From Nioella sp. MMSF_3534 (GTDB lineage Bacteria > Pseudomonadota > Alphaproteobacteria > Rhodobacterales > Rhodobacteraceae), in assembly GCF_030732985.1 (NCBI RefSeq), contig NZ_JASHJX010000014.1, positions 17,086 to 81,085 on the forward strand: a DNA stretch of 64,000 nucleotides, in the 5' to 3' direction. The notes below the pieces were generated by a model, which saw only the letters and a program-made list of their open reading frames with translations, searched no databases and was not told the origin of the DNA. The translations under genes and the position numbers were made by a program. Numbering within the stretch: the stretch's first letter is position 1; each line of letters begins with the position of its first letter. Shown here one piece after another: positions 1-9,253 of this stretch.

Positions 1-288
1 ATGTTCTCGACCGCCTATGAAACGGGCGCGCCGTGGAACGAAACCTACTGGAGCCATGAGCGCTTCAACGAGCTGCTGCTTGCGGCCCGTGCTGAACTGA
101 ACGAAGACCTGCGCCGCGAGATGTATTTCGAGATGCAGCAGATCTGTTCGGACGAGGGCGGCGCGCTGATCCCGATGTTCGCGGCCTATGTCGGTGCGCA
201 TAGCGATGCGCTGATGCATGGTGAACAGGTGGCTTCCAACTGGCGCAACGACGGTCACCGGATCGCGGAACGCTGGTGGTTTGCCTGA
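1..288 (+). CDS. Peptide-type ABC transporter substrate-binding protein, C-terminal part
   Basis: The last 95 residues of an extracytoplasmic solute-binding protein of family 5 (the DppA/OppA type). The gene is cut by the left edge of the window, so the signal peptide and most of the binding lobes are missing. The tail has the family pattern: a YWSHERFNELL stretch, a helix with REMYFEMQQI, and a segment GALIPMFAAY that normally precedes the C-terminal strand. Two permeases and a double ATPase of the same transporter class follow on the same strand. A strong terminator hairpin lies just after the stop, so this gene is probably expressed more than the membrane part. The ligand (oligopeptide, nickel chelate or other) cannot be told from this fragment. 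Confidence 0.85.
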   Translation: MFSTAYETGAPWNETYWSHERFNELLLAARAELNEDLRREMYFEMQQICSDEGGALIPMFAAYVGAHSDALMHGEQVASNWRNDGHRIAERWWFA

Positions 289-302
289 TCTGACACACAT
301 CG

Positions 303-329
303 CCCCGGGCCGTTCTGGCCCGGGGTTTC
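303..329 (+). terminator. Intrinsic terminator between binding-protein and permease genes
   Basis: A perfect 9-bp GC-rich stem (CCCCGGGCC at 303-311 with GGCCCGGGG at 317-325), loop GTTCT, then a short T run. It sits 15 bases after the binding-protein stop and 50 bases before the permease start. It probably lowers read-through into the membrane genes. Confidence 0.7.
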
Positions 330-380
330 TATTCTGTGACCTTAGGCGCACTCGGGACGGTGCCGCCTGAAGGGGGACCC

Positions 381-1337
381 ATGTCACATATCTGGAGCAT
401 GATCGCGAAGCGACTGGCCCTTGGCCTGCTGACGCTGTTCATCGTGTCACTTCTGATCTTCGGGGCGACGGAACTGTTGCCCGGCGATTTCGCCGAAGAG
501 TTCCTCGGGCAGGCCGCGACGCCTGAAACCGTTGCCGCGATCCGGCGCGAGCTGGGGCTCGATCTGCCCATGCACACCCGCTACATCGAATGGCTGACCG
601 GCGTCTTGCAGGGGGATTTCGGCAATTCGCTGTCGAACCGCCGCCCGGTGATCGAGCTGATCAGCACGCGGCTTGGCAACACGCTGTTCCTGGCGCTCTA
701 TGCTGCCGCCATCGCTGTACCTCTGTCGCTGATGCTGGGTATCCTTGCGGCGCTGTTCCGCAACAGCTTTTTCGACCGGTTCTCGAACGCCTCGGCGCTG
801 ACCTCGATCTCGTTCCCCGAGTTCTTCGTCGCCTATATCCTGATCTTCTGGCTGGCGGGCCGGGGCGGCATGTTCCCCTCGATGGCAAGTTTCCGGGGCG
901 ATCCGTCCATGGCGGAGATGCTCTACCGCACCTTCCTTCCGGCGCTGACCCTGACGCTGGTGGTGACCGCCCATATGATGCGCATGACGCGGGCGGCGAT
1001 CATCAACCTGCTGGCGTCGCCTTATATCGAGATGGCGCGTCTGAAGGGGATGAAGCCGATGCGGGTGATCGTGAAACACGCGCTGCCCAATGCGCTGGCC
1101 CCGATCATCAACGTGATCGCGCTGAACCTGGCCTACCTCATCACCGGTGTGGTCGTGGTCGAGGTGGTCTTCGTCTTCCCCGGTCTCGGCCAGTTGATGG
1201 TCGACAGCGTGGCGGCGCGGGACATGCCTGTTGTGCAGGCGGTCGCGCTGATCTTTGCCGCGGCCTATGTGCTGCTGAACCTGACGGCGGATGTGTTGGC
1301 GACCTTGTCCAACCCGCGCCTCGTGCATCGTCGTTAA
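381..1337 (+). CDS. ABC transporter permease, DppB/OppB type
   Basis: Inner-membrane permease of a peptide/nickel-class ABC importer, 318 residues. It opens with the cytoplasmic-helix pattern typical of DppB (MIAKRLALGLLTLFIVSLLIF) and carries the ELGLD..hTRYIEWL periplasmic segment. Six hydrophobic spans and the EAA-type coupling loop follow (EMARLKGMKPMRVIVKHALPN, around residue 220). The ATG at 381 was chosen because AGGGGGA lies directly upstream and the family's usual N terminus begins there. An in-frame start 45 bases earlier would add non-family sequence. The next permease starts 12 bases after the stop. Transport class is certain; substrate is not. Confidence 0.92.
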   Translation: MSHIWSMIAKRLALGLLTLFIVSLLIFGATELLPGDFAEEFLGQAATPETVAAIRRELGLDLPMHTRYIEWLTGVLQGDFGNSLSNRRPVIELISTRLGNTLFLALYAAAIAVPLSLMLGILAALFRNSFFDRFSNASALTSISFPEFFVAYILIFWLAGRGGMFPSMASFRGDPSMAEMLYRTFLPALTLTLVVTAHMMRMTRAAIINLLASPYIEMARLKGMKPMRVIVKHALPNALAPIINVIALNLAYLITGVVVVEVVFVFPGLGQLMVDSVAARDMPVVQAVALIFAAAYVLLNLTADVLATLSNPRLVHRR

Positions 1338-1349
1338 GGGGGGCGGATC

Positions 1350-2273
1350 ATGGGTTTTCTGACTGGACTCTTCTGGTTCGTCGCTGTCATCGCGGCCTGT
1401 ATGGCTGCGGGCTGGCTATTCCGGACCATCGCCATTGCCGTCACTCCGAAAGGCGTCAAGAAAGAGCTGCGCACCGCGCCGCTGACCGCGTCTTTCGGGA
1501 TGATGGTGATCATCATCTATATCATCGTGGCCGTCTTCGCCCCGCTTATCGCTCCGTTCCCGGAACGGATGGTGGTGGGGCCGGAATACATGCCCTGGGA
1601 CGAGACGCATCTTCTGGGCACCGACAACCTGGGTCGCGATATGCTGTCTCGCCTGATCTTCGGGGCGCGCAACACGGTGGGCATCGCCTTTGCGACCACC
1701 GCGCTGGCCTTCCTCATCGGCTCGATTCTGGGTCTTCTGGCGGCCACGGTTGGTGGCTGGCTGGATCAGGCGCTCAGCCGCATGGTGGACGTGCTCATGG
1801 CCATTCCGGCGCTGATCTTCTCGCTGCTGCTGCTGACCATCTTCGGCACGTCGGTGATCACCCTGATCATCGTGATCGCCGTGATCGACTCCACGCGGGT
1901 GTTCCGACTGGCGCGCTCGGTGGCGCTGAATATCGTGGTGATGGATTACATCGAGGCCGCGAAACTGCGGGGTGAGGGGTTGTGGCGCCTGATCACGCGA
2001 GAGATCCTGCCCAATGCCATGGCACCCTTGGTGGCGGAATTCGGGTTGCGCTTCTGCTTCGTGTTCCTGGCGATCTCGGCGCTCAGCTTCCTTGGCCTTG
2101 GCCTGCAACCTCCCATGGCGGACTGGGGGTCCATGGTGAAGGAAAACGCGACCCTGATCGCCTTCGGAGACATCACGCCGCTGCTGCCCGCCGTTGCCAT
2201 CGCACTGCTGACGGTCAGCGTGAACTTCGTCGTCGACTGGCAGCTGCACCGCGCCAGCGGGTTGAAGGAGTAA
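1350..2273 (+). CDS. ABC transporter permease, DppC/OppC type
   Basis: Second membrane subunit of the peptide-class importer, 307 residues. It shows the DppC signature HLLGTDNLGRDMLSRLIFGAR near residue 90, the hydrophobic spans of a BPD_transp_1 domain, and the EAA loop EAAKLRGEGLWRLITREILPN that contacts the ATPase. The N-terminal region before the core has two extra hydrophobic stretches (residues 1-30 and 50-75), slightly longer than in E. coli DppC. It forms a heterodimer with the preceding permease and is followed 4 bases later by the ATPase gene, so the three membrane and ATPase genes form one tight unit. Confidence 0.92.
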   Translation: MGFLTGLFWFVAVIAACMAAGWLFRTIAIAVTPKGVKKELRTAPLTASFGMMVIIIYIIVAVFAPLIAPFPERMVVGPEYMPWDETHLLGTDNLGRDMLSRLIFGARNTVGIAFATTALAFLIGSILGLLAATVGGWLDQALSRMVDVLMAIPALIFSLLLLTIFGTSVITLIIVIAVIDSTRVFRLARSVALNIVVMDYIEAAKLRGEGLWRLITREILPNAMAPLVAEFGLRFCFVFLAISALSFLGLGLQPPMADWGSMVKENATLIAFGDITPLLPAVAIALLTVSVNFVVDWQLHRASGLKE

Positions 2274-2277
2274 GACC

Positions 2278-3912
2278 ATGACCGAGCAAAACAACGGAAA
2301 ACCGGTCCTCCTGACCATGAAGGGCCTGCGTATCGAGGGCCGGTCCGACGAAACCTGGTCCGAGATCGTGCATGGCATCGACCTGACCCTGCACAAGGGC
2401 GAGGTTCTGGGGCTGATCGGCGAATCCGGGGCAGGGAAATCCACGGTCGGTCTGGCCGCCATGGGCTTTACCCGCGACGGCTGTCGGATTTCGGGGGGCG
2501 AGATCGTCTTTGACGGCATCGACCTGATGAAAGCCAGCGAGGCGACAAAGCGCAATCTTCGCGGCAAGCGCATCGCCTATGTGGCACAATCCGCGGCGGC
2601 CAGCTTCAACCCGGCGCACAAGCTGATGGACCAGTATTGCGAGGCCCCCGTGCAGCACGGCGTCATGGGCCGGAACGAGGCGGAAGGCGATGCGGTGGAT
2701 CTGTATCGCCGGATGCAACTTCCGGACCCGGACAATATCGGCTTCCGCTACCCGCACCAGGTGTCGGGCGGGCAGTTGCAGCGGGCGATGACAGCTATGG
2801 CGATGGCCTGCCGGCCCGACCTGATCATCTTCGATGAACCCACCACCGCGCTCGATGTGACCACGCAGATCGAGGTTCTGGCCGCGATCCGCAACATCGT
2901 GGAACAGTTCGACACTGCAGCGATCTACATCACCCATGACCTCGCGGTCGTGGCGCAGATGGCCGACCGCATCAAAGTGCTGCTGAAGGGGGATGAAGTC
3001 GAAGAGGCGGATACGCGGTCGATGCTCTCGACCCCGAAAGAGGACTACACCAAGTCGCTTTGGGCCGTGCGCAGCCATGCGCGGGCAGAACAGCCCCCGG
3101 TCGCTGCGGACAAGACGCCGGTTGTCTCGGTCAAGAACATCACCGCGGGCTACGGTGCCGTGGATGTGTTGATGAATGTCAATTTCGACATTCATGAACG
3201 TCGCACCGTGGCCGTGGTGGGCGAATCCGGGTCCGGTAAATCGACCACCGCGCGGGTCATCACCGGGCTGTTGCCGCCCCGGCAGGGCGAGATCCTGTTC
3301 GACGGCAAGGTGCTGCCGCCCGACTATCGCCGCCGCACCCGCGACCAGCTTCGGCAGGCTCAGATGATCTACCAGATGGCGGATACGGCGCTGAACCCAA
3401 AGCTGCGCATCCGGGAACTGATCGGACGACCTGCCCAGATGTATCTGGGGCTACAGGGCAAAGCCCTGACGGACCGTATCCGCAATCTGCTCGACCTGAT
3501 CGAGTTGGAACCCGACGACTATATCGACCGGCTGCCGGCCGAGTTGTCGGGCGGGCAGAAGCAGCGCATCGGCATCGCGCGGGCGCTGGCGGCGGAGCCG
3601 AAGTTCATCATCTGCGACGAGGTCACATCGGCGCTCGACCAGCTGGTAGCCGAGGGCATCCTGAAGCTGCTGGACAAGCTGCAAACCGAGTTTGACCTGG
3701 CCTACATGTTCATCACCCATGACCTTGCCACGGTGAAGGCCATCGCGGATGAGGTCGTCGTGATGAAAGAGGGCAGGGTGATCGAACAGGGCCCCAAATC
3801 CGAGATGTTCCGGCCGCCGCATGATCCTTACACGGAACTGCTGCTGTCCTCGGTCCCGGAGATGGACCCGGATTGGTTGACCGATCTGCTGCGCGAACGC
3901 GAAAGCGGCTAG
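2278..3912 (+). CDS. Double ATP-binding protein of the peptide-class ABC transporter (DppD-DppF fusion type)
   Basis: Cytoplasmic energy-coupling subunit with two complete ABC domains in one 544-residue chain, taking the place of separate DppD and DppF proteins. Domain 1 has Walker A GESGAGKST (around residue 47), signature SGGQLQR and Walker B LIIFDEPTTALD. Domain 2 has Walker A GESGSGKST (around residue 319), signature SGGQKQR and Walker B FIICDEVTSALD. Domain 2 has V instead of the usual P after the Walker B Glu (DEVTSALD), a common change in DppF-like halves. The gene starts 4 bases after the DppC-like permease and is followed by a terminator, closing the operon. Confidence 0.93.
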   Translation: MTEQNNGKPVLLTMKGLRIEGRSDETWSEIVHGIDLTLHKGEVLGLIGESGAGKSTVGLAAMGFTRDGCRISGGEIVFDGIDLMKASEATKRNLRGKRIAYVAQSAAASFNPAHKLMDQYCEAPVQHGVMGRNEAEGDAVDLYRRMQLPDPDNIGFRYPHQVSGGQLQRAMTAMAMACRPDLIIFDEPTTALDVTTQIEVLAAIRNIVEQFDTAAIYITHDLAVVAQMADRIKVLLKGDEVEEADTRSMLSTPKEDYTKSLWAVRSHARAEQPPVAADKTPVVSVKNITAGYGAVDVLMNVNFDIHERRTVAVVGESGSGKSTTARVITGLLPPRQGEILFDGKVLPPDYRRRTRDQLRQAQMIYQMADTALNPKLRIRELIGRPAQMYLGLQGKALTDRIRNLLDLIELEPDDYIDRLPAELSGGQKQRIGIARALAAEPKFIICDEVTSALDQLVAEGILKLLDKLQTEFDLAYMFITHDLATVKAIADEVVVMKEGRVIEQGPKSEMFRPPHDPYTELLLSSVPEMDPDWLTDLLRERESG

Positions 3913-3940
3913 GTTGAGTGGCGCTTTTTCAGGATTTTCA

Positions 3941-3971
3941 CGGCCTGCCTTTCAGAAGGGCAGGCCGTTTT
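3941..3971 (+). terminator. Intrinsic terminator of the peptide ABC operon
   Basis: A 9-bp stem CGGCCTGCC (3941-3949) with GGCAGGCCG (3959-3967), 9-base loop, then TTTT. It lies 28 bases after the double-ATPase stop codon. Confidence 0.8.
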
Positions 3972-4089
3972 CGTGCACCGAGATGACGGAAATCTTAACT
4001 TTTGGGTGGAAATCCGACGCCTTGTCATATGAAATGAGCGCAGACTCTAAGAACAACAATCCAAGAAAACGACCTCAGGGAGTGACTTC

Positions 4090-5043
4090 ATGAAATCCGT
4101 GCTTCTTTCCGGCCTGTCCGTTCTGGCACTGGCAGGCACCGCCGCCGCTGCCGATCTTGGCGATACAGGCACACCGATCCGGCTGGCCATCAATGAATGG
4201 ACCGGCCAGCACCTGACCACGCATGTTGCGGGCCAGATCCTGGAACAGGCAGGCTATACCGTCGAATATGTCACCGCCGGGTATTACAACATGTACCCCG
4301 CCATCGGCGAAGGCGAGATTCATGCCGCGCTGGAGGTCTGGGATTCGAACGTGCCCGACCTCTACTATGACGTTCTGGACGATGGCGGCGTGGTGGAACT
4401 TGGCGATCTCGGCCTGACCGCCCGCGAAGGGTTCGCCTATCCCGCCCATGTCGAAGAGATCTGCCCCGGCCTGCCCGCATGGGAGGCGCTGAACGACTGC
4501 GCCATGCAGTTCGCCACCGCCGAAACCATCCCGCAGGGCCGCCTGATCGACTATCCGGCCGACTGGGGCACCCCCGGTGCCGAACGTGCCGCCGGTCTGG
4601 AACTGCCGTTCCGTGCCGTGCCAGCAGGGTCCGAAGGGGCGCTGATCGCGGAACTGCGCGCCTCGACCGAACGCGGCACGCCGCTGCTGATGGTCTTCTG
4701 GCAGCCGCATTGGGCCGTGTCGGCCTATGATGTGCGCTTCGTCGATCTGCCGCCGGGCACCCCGGAATGCTACGAAGATGCCTCGGTCGGTCCGAACCCG
4801 AACGCGACCTCTGACTGTGACTTCCTGCCGACCCGTGTATTCAAGATCACCTGGTCGGGCTTTGCGGACCAGTGGCCTGCGGCTGCGGAAATCCTGACCG
4901 CCTACCAGATGATGACCGAAGACCAGCAGCCGATGATGGGCATGGTCGACAATGACGGCATGTCGGTCGAGGAGGTCGCGGCGGCCTATATCGCGGACCA
5001 TGCCGACGCCGTTGCGGCGATGATCGCGGCCGCGACGGAGTAA
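4090..5043 (+). CDS. Betaine/quaternary-amine ABC transporter substrate-binding protein (OpuAC/ProX family)
   Basis: Periplasmic binding protein, 317 residues. A signal peptide (MKSVLLSGLSVLALAGTAAA) is followed by the OpuAC domain. The ligand region shows INEWTGQH and GYYNMYPAIGEGEIHAALEVW, with aromatic residues as expected for a cage around a methylated ammonium group. Four cysteines (in EEICPGL, LNDCAMQ, PECYEDA and SDCDFL) could form two disulfides. GGGAG-like AGGGAGTG lies just before the ATG. The ATPase gene follows 8 bases later. In Rhodobacteraceae, relatives bind glycine betaine, choline, carnitine or trimethylamine N-oxide (TmoX). Choosing among these from sequence alone is not safe. 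Confidence 0.88.
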   Translation: MKSVLLSGLSVLALAGTAAAADLGDTGTPIRLAINEWTGQHLTTHVAGQILEQAGYTVEYVTAGYYNMYPAIGEGEIHAALEVWDSNVPDLYYDVLDDGGVVELGDLGLTAREGFAYPAHVEEICPGLPAWEALNDCAMQFATAETIPQGRLIDYPADWGTPGAERAAGLELPFRAVPAGSEGALIAELRASTERGTPLLMVFWQPHWAVSAYDVRFVDLPPGTPECYEDASVGPNPNATSDCDFLPTRVFKITWSGFADQWPAAAEILTAYQMMTEDQQPMMGMVDNDGMSVEEVAAAYIADHADAVAAMIAAATE

Positions 5044-5051
5044 TCGGGGAC

Positions 5052-6113
5052 ATGACCGCTTCGGCCCCGACCGGCACCCCGGCAATCGCCGTCGAGGGGC
5101 TGTGGCAGGTCTTTGGCAATGACGCCAAAACCCGATTGAAAGACGCGCAGGGGCGGACCGGTTCCGCCCCCGACGCCGCCGAAGCCCTGCGCGATGACGG
5201 GTTGATCCCCGCCGTGCAGGACGCCAGTTTCGAGGTGAAGGAAGGCGAGCTTTTCGTGATCATGGGCCTGTCGGGATCCGGCAAATCGACCATGATCAGA
5301 TGCATCTCGCGCCTGGTGGAGCCAACCGCCGGATCGGTGCGCATTGACGGCGAGGACATCCTCTCGGCCAATGCCAAACGCCTGATCGAGCTGCGGCGCG
5401 AGAAATTGGGCATGGTGTTCCAGCATTTCGGCCTGTTTCCGCATATGACGGTCGCCGACAATGTCGCCTTCCCGCTGAAAATGCTAGGGAAATCGAAATC
5501 CGAACGGCGCGCGCGTGCGCTGGAAGTGATCGAGATGGTGGGGCTGACGGGCCGCGAAGACGCCTATCCGCGCGAACTGTCCGGCGGGCAGAAACAGCGG
5601 GTGGGCATTGCCCGGTCGCTGGCCGCGAACCCCGATATCTGGTTCCTGGACGAGCCCTTTTCGGCGCTCGATCCGCTGATCCGCCGACAGTTGCAGGATG
5701 AGTTCCTGAAAATCCAGTCGACGCTGCACAAGACCATCGTCTTCATCACCCACGACATTTCCGAAGCGCTGAAGCTGGCCGACCGGATCGCCATCATGCG
5801 CGACGGCAAGATCGTGCAGATCGGCACCCCGGCGCAGATCGTGCTGAACCCGGTCGATGACTATGTGCGCGAGTTTTCCCGCGATGTGGCCAAGGGCAAG
5901 CATGCCTGCCTCGATTCCGTGATCGAAACCAGTGATGAGCTGCCCGAGATGCCCGACGATCCGAAACTCAGGATCGACATGACGCTGGACGAAGCGCTGG
6001 CAAGCTGCATGTCCTGCTATCAGCATGTTCCGGTCTGGGACCGCGAGGGCAAGATGGTGGGATTTGTTCACCCCTCGGCGCTTGCTGCCGCGCTGCAGGT
6101 TGACCCGGCATGA
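5052..6113 (+). CDS. Betaine-type ABC transporter ATP-binding protein (ProV/OpuAA family)
   Basis: ATPase subunit, 353 residues. Walker A is GLSGSGKST (around residue 75), signature LSGGQKQRVGIARS, and Walker B IWFLDEPFSALDPLI. A ProV-type N-terminal extension includes a family-typical stretch (VEGLWQVFGN). The C-terminal tail (residues 290-350) holds a CBS-like segment ending in VPVWDREGKMVGFVHPSAL. Only about one CBS unit is present; in OpuA the tandem CBS pair senses ionic strength, so osmotic gating may be reduced or absent here. The stop overlaps the permease start by four bases (ATGA). Confidence 0.92.
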   Translation: MTASAPTGTPAIAVEGLWQVFGNDAKTRLKDAQGRTGSAPDAAEALRDDGLIPAVQDASFEVKEGELFVIMGLSGSGKSTMIRCISRLVEPTAGSVRIDGEDILSANAKRLIELRREKLGMVFQHFGLFPHMTVADNVAFPLKMLGKSKSERRARALEVIEMVGLTGREDAYPRELSGGQKQRVGIARSLAANPDIWFLDEPFSALDPLIRRQLQDEFLKIQSTLHKTIVFITHDISEALKLADRIAIMRDGKIVQIGTPAQIVLNPVDDYVREFSRDVAKGKHACLDSVIETSDELPEMPDDPKLRIDMTLDEALASCMSCYQHVPVWDREGKMVGFVHPSALAAALQVDPA

Positions 6114-8176
6114 GCGACGTCAGCCTGCCAGCCCCGTCCGTTATGGACCGCCTGACACCCGGCACGAAAGCGGCATTGCTGACCTTGCTCGTTGGCGCCC
6201 TGTGCCTCGCACTAGAATCCGCAACCGAGTTTCTGCCGGTCTGGCCAGAGGCCTGGACCCTGCCGGTGACGGAATGGATCGGCGTGTCATTGGAATGGCT
6301 CTTTGACATCATCCGCCCCGCGATGCGGCTGATCTCGGCCGCGCTGGAATACCCGATGGTCTGGGTGAACTGGCTGCTGGTCAACACGCCATGGCCGCTG
6401 ATCATCGGCGCAACCGTGGCGCTTGGATGGTATGCGGGCGGGCTGTCGCTGGCATTGATGTCGGGGGTGGGACTGGGCTTCGTGCTGGCCTCGGGCTACT
6501 GGGTCGAGGGGATGAACACGCTGGCGCTGGTCTTCGTCTCGGTGCCGCTGGCGCTGACGCTCGGGTTGCTCATCGGCATCTGGTCCAATGAAAGCGCGCG
6601 GGCGCGGCCCTGGATCGAGGCGACGCTCGACCTTATGCAGACGGTGCCGACCTTCGCTTATCTCACGCCGCTGCTGTTGCTATTCGGGTTCGGCCCGGTC
6701 GTGGGCCTGATCGCTTCGGCCATCTACGCCGCCCCACCGATGGCGCGCAACACGCTTCTCGGCCTGCAACGGGTCGAGGCAGAGGTGAAGGAGGCCGGGG
6801 TCATGTCCGGTGCCACGCGGCTGCAGCAACTTGTGCAAGTGGAAATCCCCGCCGCCGCCACCCAGATCATGATCGGTGTCAATCAGGCGCTGATGGCGGC
6901 GCTGTCCATGGTCATCATCGCCGCCGTGATCGGGGGCTTTGACGATATCGGGTGGGAAGTGCTGCTGACCATGCGGCAGGCCAATTTCGGGCAAAGCCTG
7001 CTGGCCGGGTTGGTGATTGTGGTCTTCGCCATCATCATCGACCGGATTTCGGCCCGTATGGCGACGTCACGCGAGCGGTTCGATGTGCGGATCTCCTGGG
7101 TCATCCTGGCCGTGGCCATCGCCACCTCGGTCCTGGCATGGGCGGCGCTTCCCGCACCGGGAGACATGGCCGTTCTGGCCCCGACAGTCGAGGCCGTGGA
7201 CGGGGCGCTGACCAGCTTCACCCGCAGCGCGGGCGCGACGCTCGACTCCATCAAGAACAACGCGATGTTCTATGGGCTGCTGCCGCTACGCATCGGTCTG
7301 GATGGCGCGGTCCTACCCTTTACCTGGGGGTTCAGCTGGACGGCGAACATGTCCTATGCGCTGTTTGCCGTGGCGGGCGCGCTTGGGATTGCCGTGGCGA
7401 TGACCGGCCGCATGGCCTTCGGTATGTGTCTGCCGATCATCGCGATCATCGTGGAAACCGGCGTCTCGGACCTGCCATGGCCCTTCGTTCTGGTCGGGCT
7501 TGGTGCGGTGGCCTGGGTCGCGGGCGGATGGAAGCTGACGCGGCTGGTGGTCATCCTGATGCTGCTCATCGCCATCTCGGGCCTCTGGCCACGGGCGATG
7601 CTCTCGCTCTATCTCTGCGGAGCGGCTGTCATTGCCTGCGCGGTTCTGGGCGGGCTTCTGGGATTGCTGTCTGCCGTCTCGAATCCGGCCTGGGCGGTGA
7701 TCCGGCCCGTCTGCGACATGCTGCAGACGATCCCGCTCTTCGTCTTCCTGATCCCGGTGCTGATGTTCTTCCAGATCGGCGAGTTCTCGGCCTTCCTCGC
7801 CATCATCGCCTATGCCATCGTGCCGATGATCCGCTATACCCGTCACGGGCTGGTCACCACGCCGCCCGAGATGCTGGAATCCGCCGTGTCCTCCGGCGCG
7901 ACGGAATGGCAGATCATGCGCGAGGTGCGCGCGCCTTATGCGGCGCCGACGATCCTTCTGGGGCTCAACCAGACCATCCTTTACGCCTTCGCCATGCTGG
8001 TCATCGCGGCCCTGATCGGCACCACCGGGCTTGGTCAGTCGATCTATATCGCGCTTGGCGCAGGCGACGTTGGCCTCGGCATTTCGGCAGGCGCGGCCAT
8101 GGCCATCCTTGCGCTGATCGCCGACCGCATAGTACAGGGCTTCGCAGAAGAACGGCGGAGGGCCCTCGGCCTATGA
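6110..8176 (+). CDS. Double-length betaine ABC transporter permease (two ProW-type domains in one chain)
   Basis: Inner-membrane permease of 688 residues, about twice the length of ProW. It has two BPD_transp_1 domains. Their coupling loops are clearly related: KEAGVMSGATRLQQLVQVEI near residue 225 and LESAVSSGATEWQIMREVRA near residue 590, each followed by the P.A...I..G.NQ motif and a run of hydrophobic spans. The chain can therefore supply both halves of the membrane channel. The same long architecture is known for the TMAO permease TmoW and other marine betaine systems. The start overlaps the ATPase stop, and its own stop overlaps the regulator start, so the four genes are translationally coupled. 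Confidence 0.9.
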   Translation: MSDVSLPAPSVMDRLTPGTKAALLTLLVGALCLALESATEFLPVWPEAWTLPVTEWIGVSLEWLFDIIRPAMRLISAALEYPMVWVNWLLVNTPWPLIIGATVALGWYAGGLSLALMSGVGLGFVLASGYWVEGMNTLALVFVSVPLALTLGLLIGIWSNESARARPWIEATLDLMQTVPTFAYLTPLLLLFGFGPVVGLIASAIYAAPPMARNTLLGLQRVEAEVKEAGVMSGATRLQQLVQVEIPAAATQIMIGVNQALMAALSMVIIAAVIGGFDDIGWEVLLTMRQANFGQSLLAGLVIVVFAIIIDRISARMATSRERFDVRISWVILAVAIATSVLAWAALPAPGDMAVLAPTVEAVDGALTSFTRSAGATLDSIKNNAMFYGLLPLRIGLDGAVLPFTWGFSWTANMSYALFAVAGALGIAVAMTGRMAFGMCLPIIAIIVETGVSDLPWPFVLVGLGAVAWVAGGWKLTRLVVILMLLIAISGLWPRAMLSLYLCGAAVIACAVLGGLLGLLSAVSNPAWAVIRPVCDMLQTIPLFVFLIPVLMFFQIGEFSAFLAIIAYAIVPMIRYTRHGLVTTPPEMLESAVSSGATEWQIMREVRAPYAAPTILLGLNQTILYAFAMLVIAALIGTTGLGQSIYIALGAGDVGLGISAGAAMAILALIADRIVQGFAEERRRALGL

Positions 8177-9177
8177 ACGACGAGTTCATCCCCAAGGGGG
8201 TGGCACATGTGGATTTGCCCCCCGGGCAGAAGACGGAAATGATCAGTTTCCTGTTGCTGCCCAAACTGTCGCTGCTGGCGTTCACCTCGGCGGTCGAACC
8301 GCTGCGCATCGCCAACCAGCTGACCGGGCAGAAGCTCTATAGCTGGCAGATGATCACGCAGGACGGCAAGCCGGTCCGCGCCTCGAACGGGGTGGAGATC
8401 GGGGCGACCTGTGCTTTGGCGGATGCGAAGATCACCGGGCCGCTCTTTGTCTGTTCGGGGGTGGAACCCGATACCGTGGTCACCGATCAGGTCGCCGGTC
8501 TGGTGCGCAAGCACTGGCGGATGGGGCATCAGGTTGGGGGGCTCTGCACCGGGGCCTATGCGCTGGCGCGGGCGGGTATCCTGAAGGGCCGGGACTTCAC
8601 GCTTCATTGGGAAAACATGCCGCCCTTCCGCGAAAGCTTCCCCGATCTGGAGCCTCTGGACCAGCTTTACGCCATTGACGACCGGATTGTGACCTGCGGC
8701 GGCGGGTCGTCCGCGACGGACCTCTTCCTGCGGCTGATCTCGGAACGGTTCGGACCCGTGATGTCGCATTCGGTGCTGAACATGTGCCTGCACCCGGTTC
8801 ACCGGTCAGAGGAGGAGGCGCAGCAATCCTCGCGCGCGGCCTCTATCGGCACCCGAAACCGCAAGCTGCTGCAAATCCTGCGCTATATGGAAGAGAATAT
8901 CGAGGAGCTCTTCTCGCTTGATGACCTCGCCGACCGCTTCAAGGTCTCGCGCCGTCAGATCGAGCGGCTGTTCCTGACCCATGTGAAGGCCACGCCCAAA
9001 CAGTACCTCACCGACCTACGCCTGCGCCGGGGGCGGATGCTGCTGGCGGAAACGGATATGAAAGTGGCTGATATCGCCAGCTCCTGCGGATTTGAATCGA
9101 CCAACCACTTCTCGCGCCGGTTCCGGGAAAAATACGGGGTGTCGCCGCATAAGTTCCAGTCGGCGGGGCGGGGCTAG
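8173..9177 (+). CDS. GlxA-type transcriptional regulator (DJ-1/PfpI-like sensor plus AraC DNA-binding domain)
   Basis: Regulator of 334 residues. The N-terminal DJ-1/glutaminase-like domain (residues 15-190) keeps the nucleophile-elbow segment GGLCTGAYALARAGIL. The C-terminal AraC domain (from about 225) has both helix-turn-helix motifs: SLDDLADRFKVSRRQIERLF and KVADIASSCGFESTNHFSRRF. The ATG at 8173 overlaps the permease stop (ATGA), and the family N terminus starts there. The domain plan matches GbdR, CdhR and ArgR, which control betaine, carnitine and arginine use in pseudomonads. Coupling to a betaine-class transporter points to control of quaternary amine uptake or breakdown. The catabolic genes it may control are not next to it. 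Confidence 0.9.
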   Translation: MNDEFIPKGVAHVDLPPGQKTEMISFLLLPKLSLLAFTSAVEPLRIANQLTGQKLYSWQMITQDGKPVRASNGVEIGATCALADAKITGPLFVCSGVEPDTVVTDQVAGLVRKHWRMGHQVGGLCTGAYALARAGILKGRDFTLHWENMPPFRESFPDLEPLDQLYAIDDRIVTCGGGSSATDLFLRLISERFGPVMSHSVLNMCLHPVHRSEEEAQQSSRAASIGTRNRKLLQILRYMEENIEELFSLDDLADRFKVSRRQIERLFLTHVKATPKQYLTDLRLRRGRMLLAETDMKVADIASSCGFESTNHFSRRFREKYGVSPHKFQSAGRG

Positions 9178-9253
9178 TTCTCCGACGATAACGTCGAGCC
9201 AAAACAGGACATCGCCCGCGCGGAACGGAACAAAGGCCAGATGCTGTCGAATA

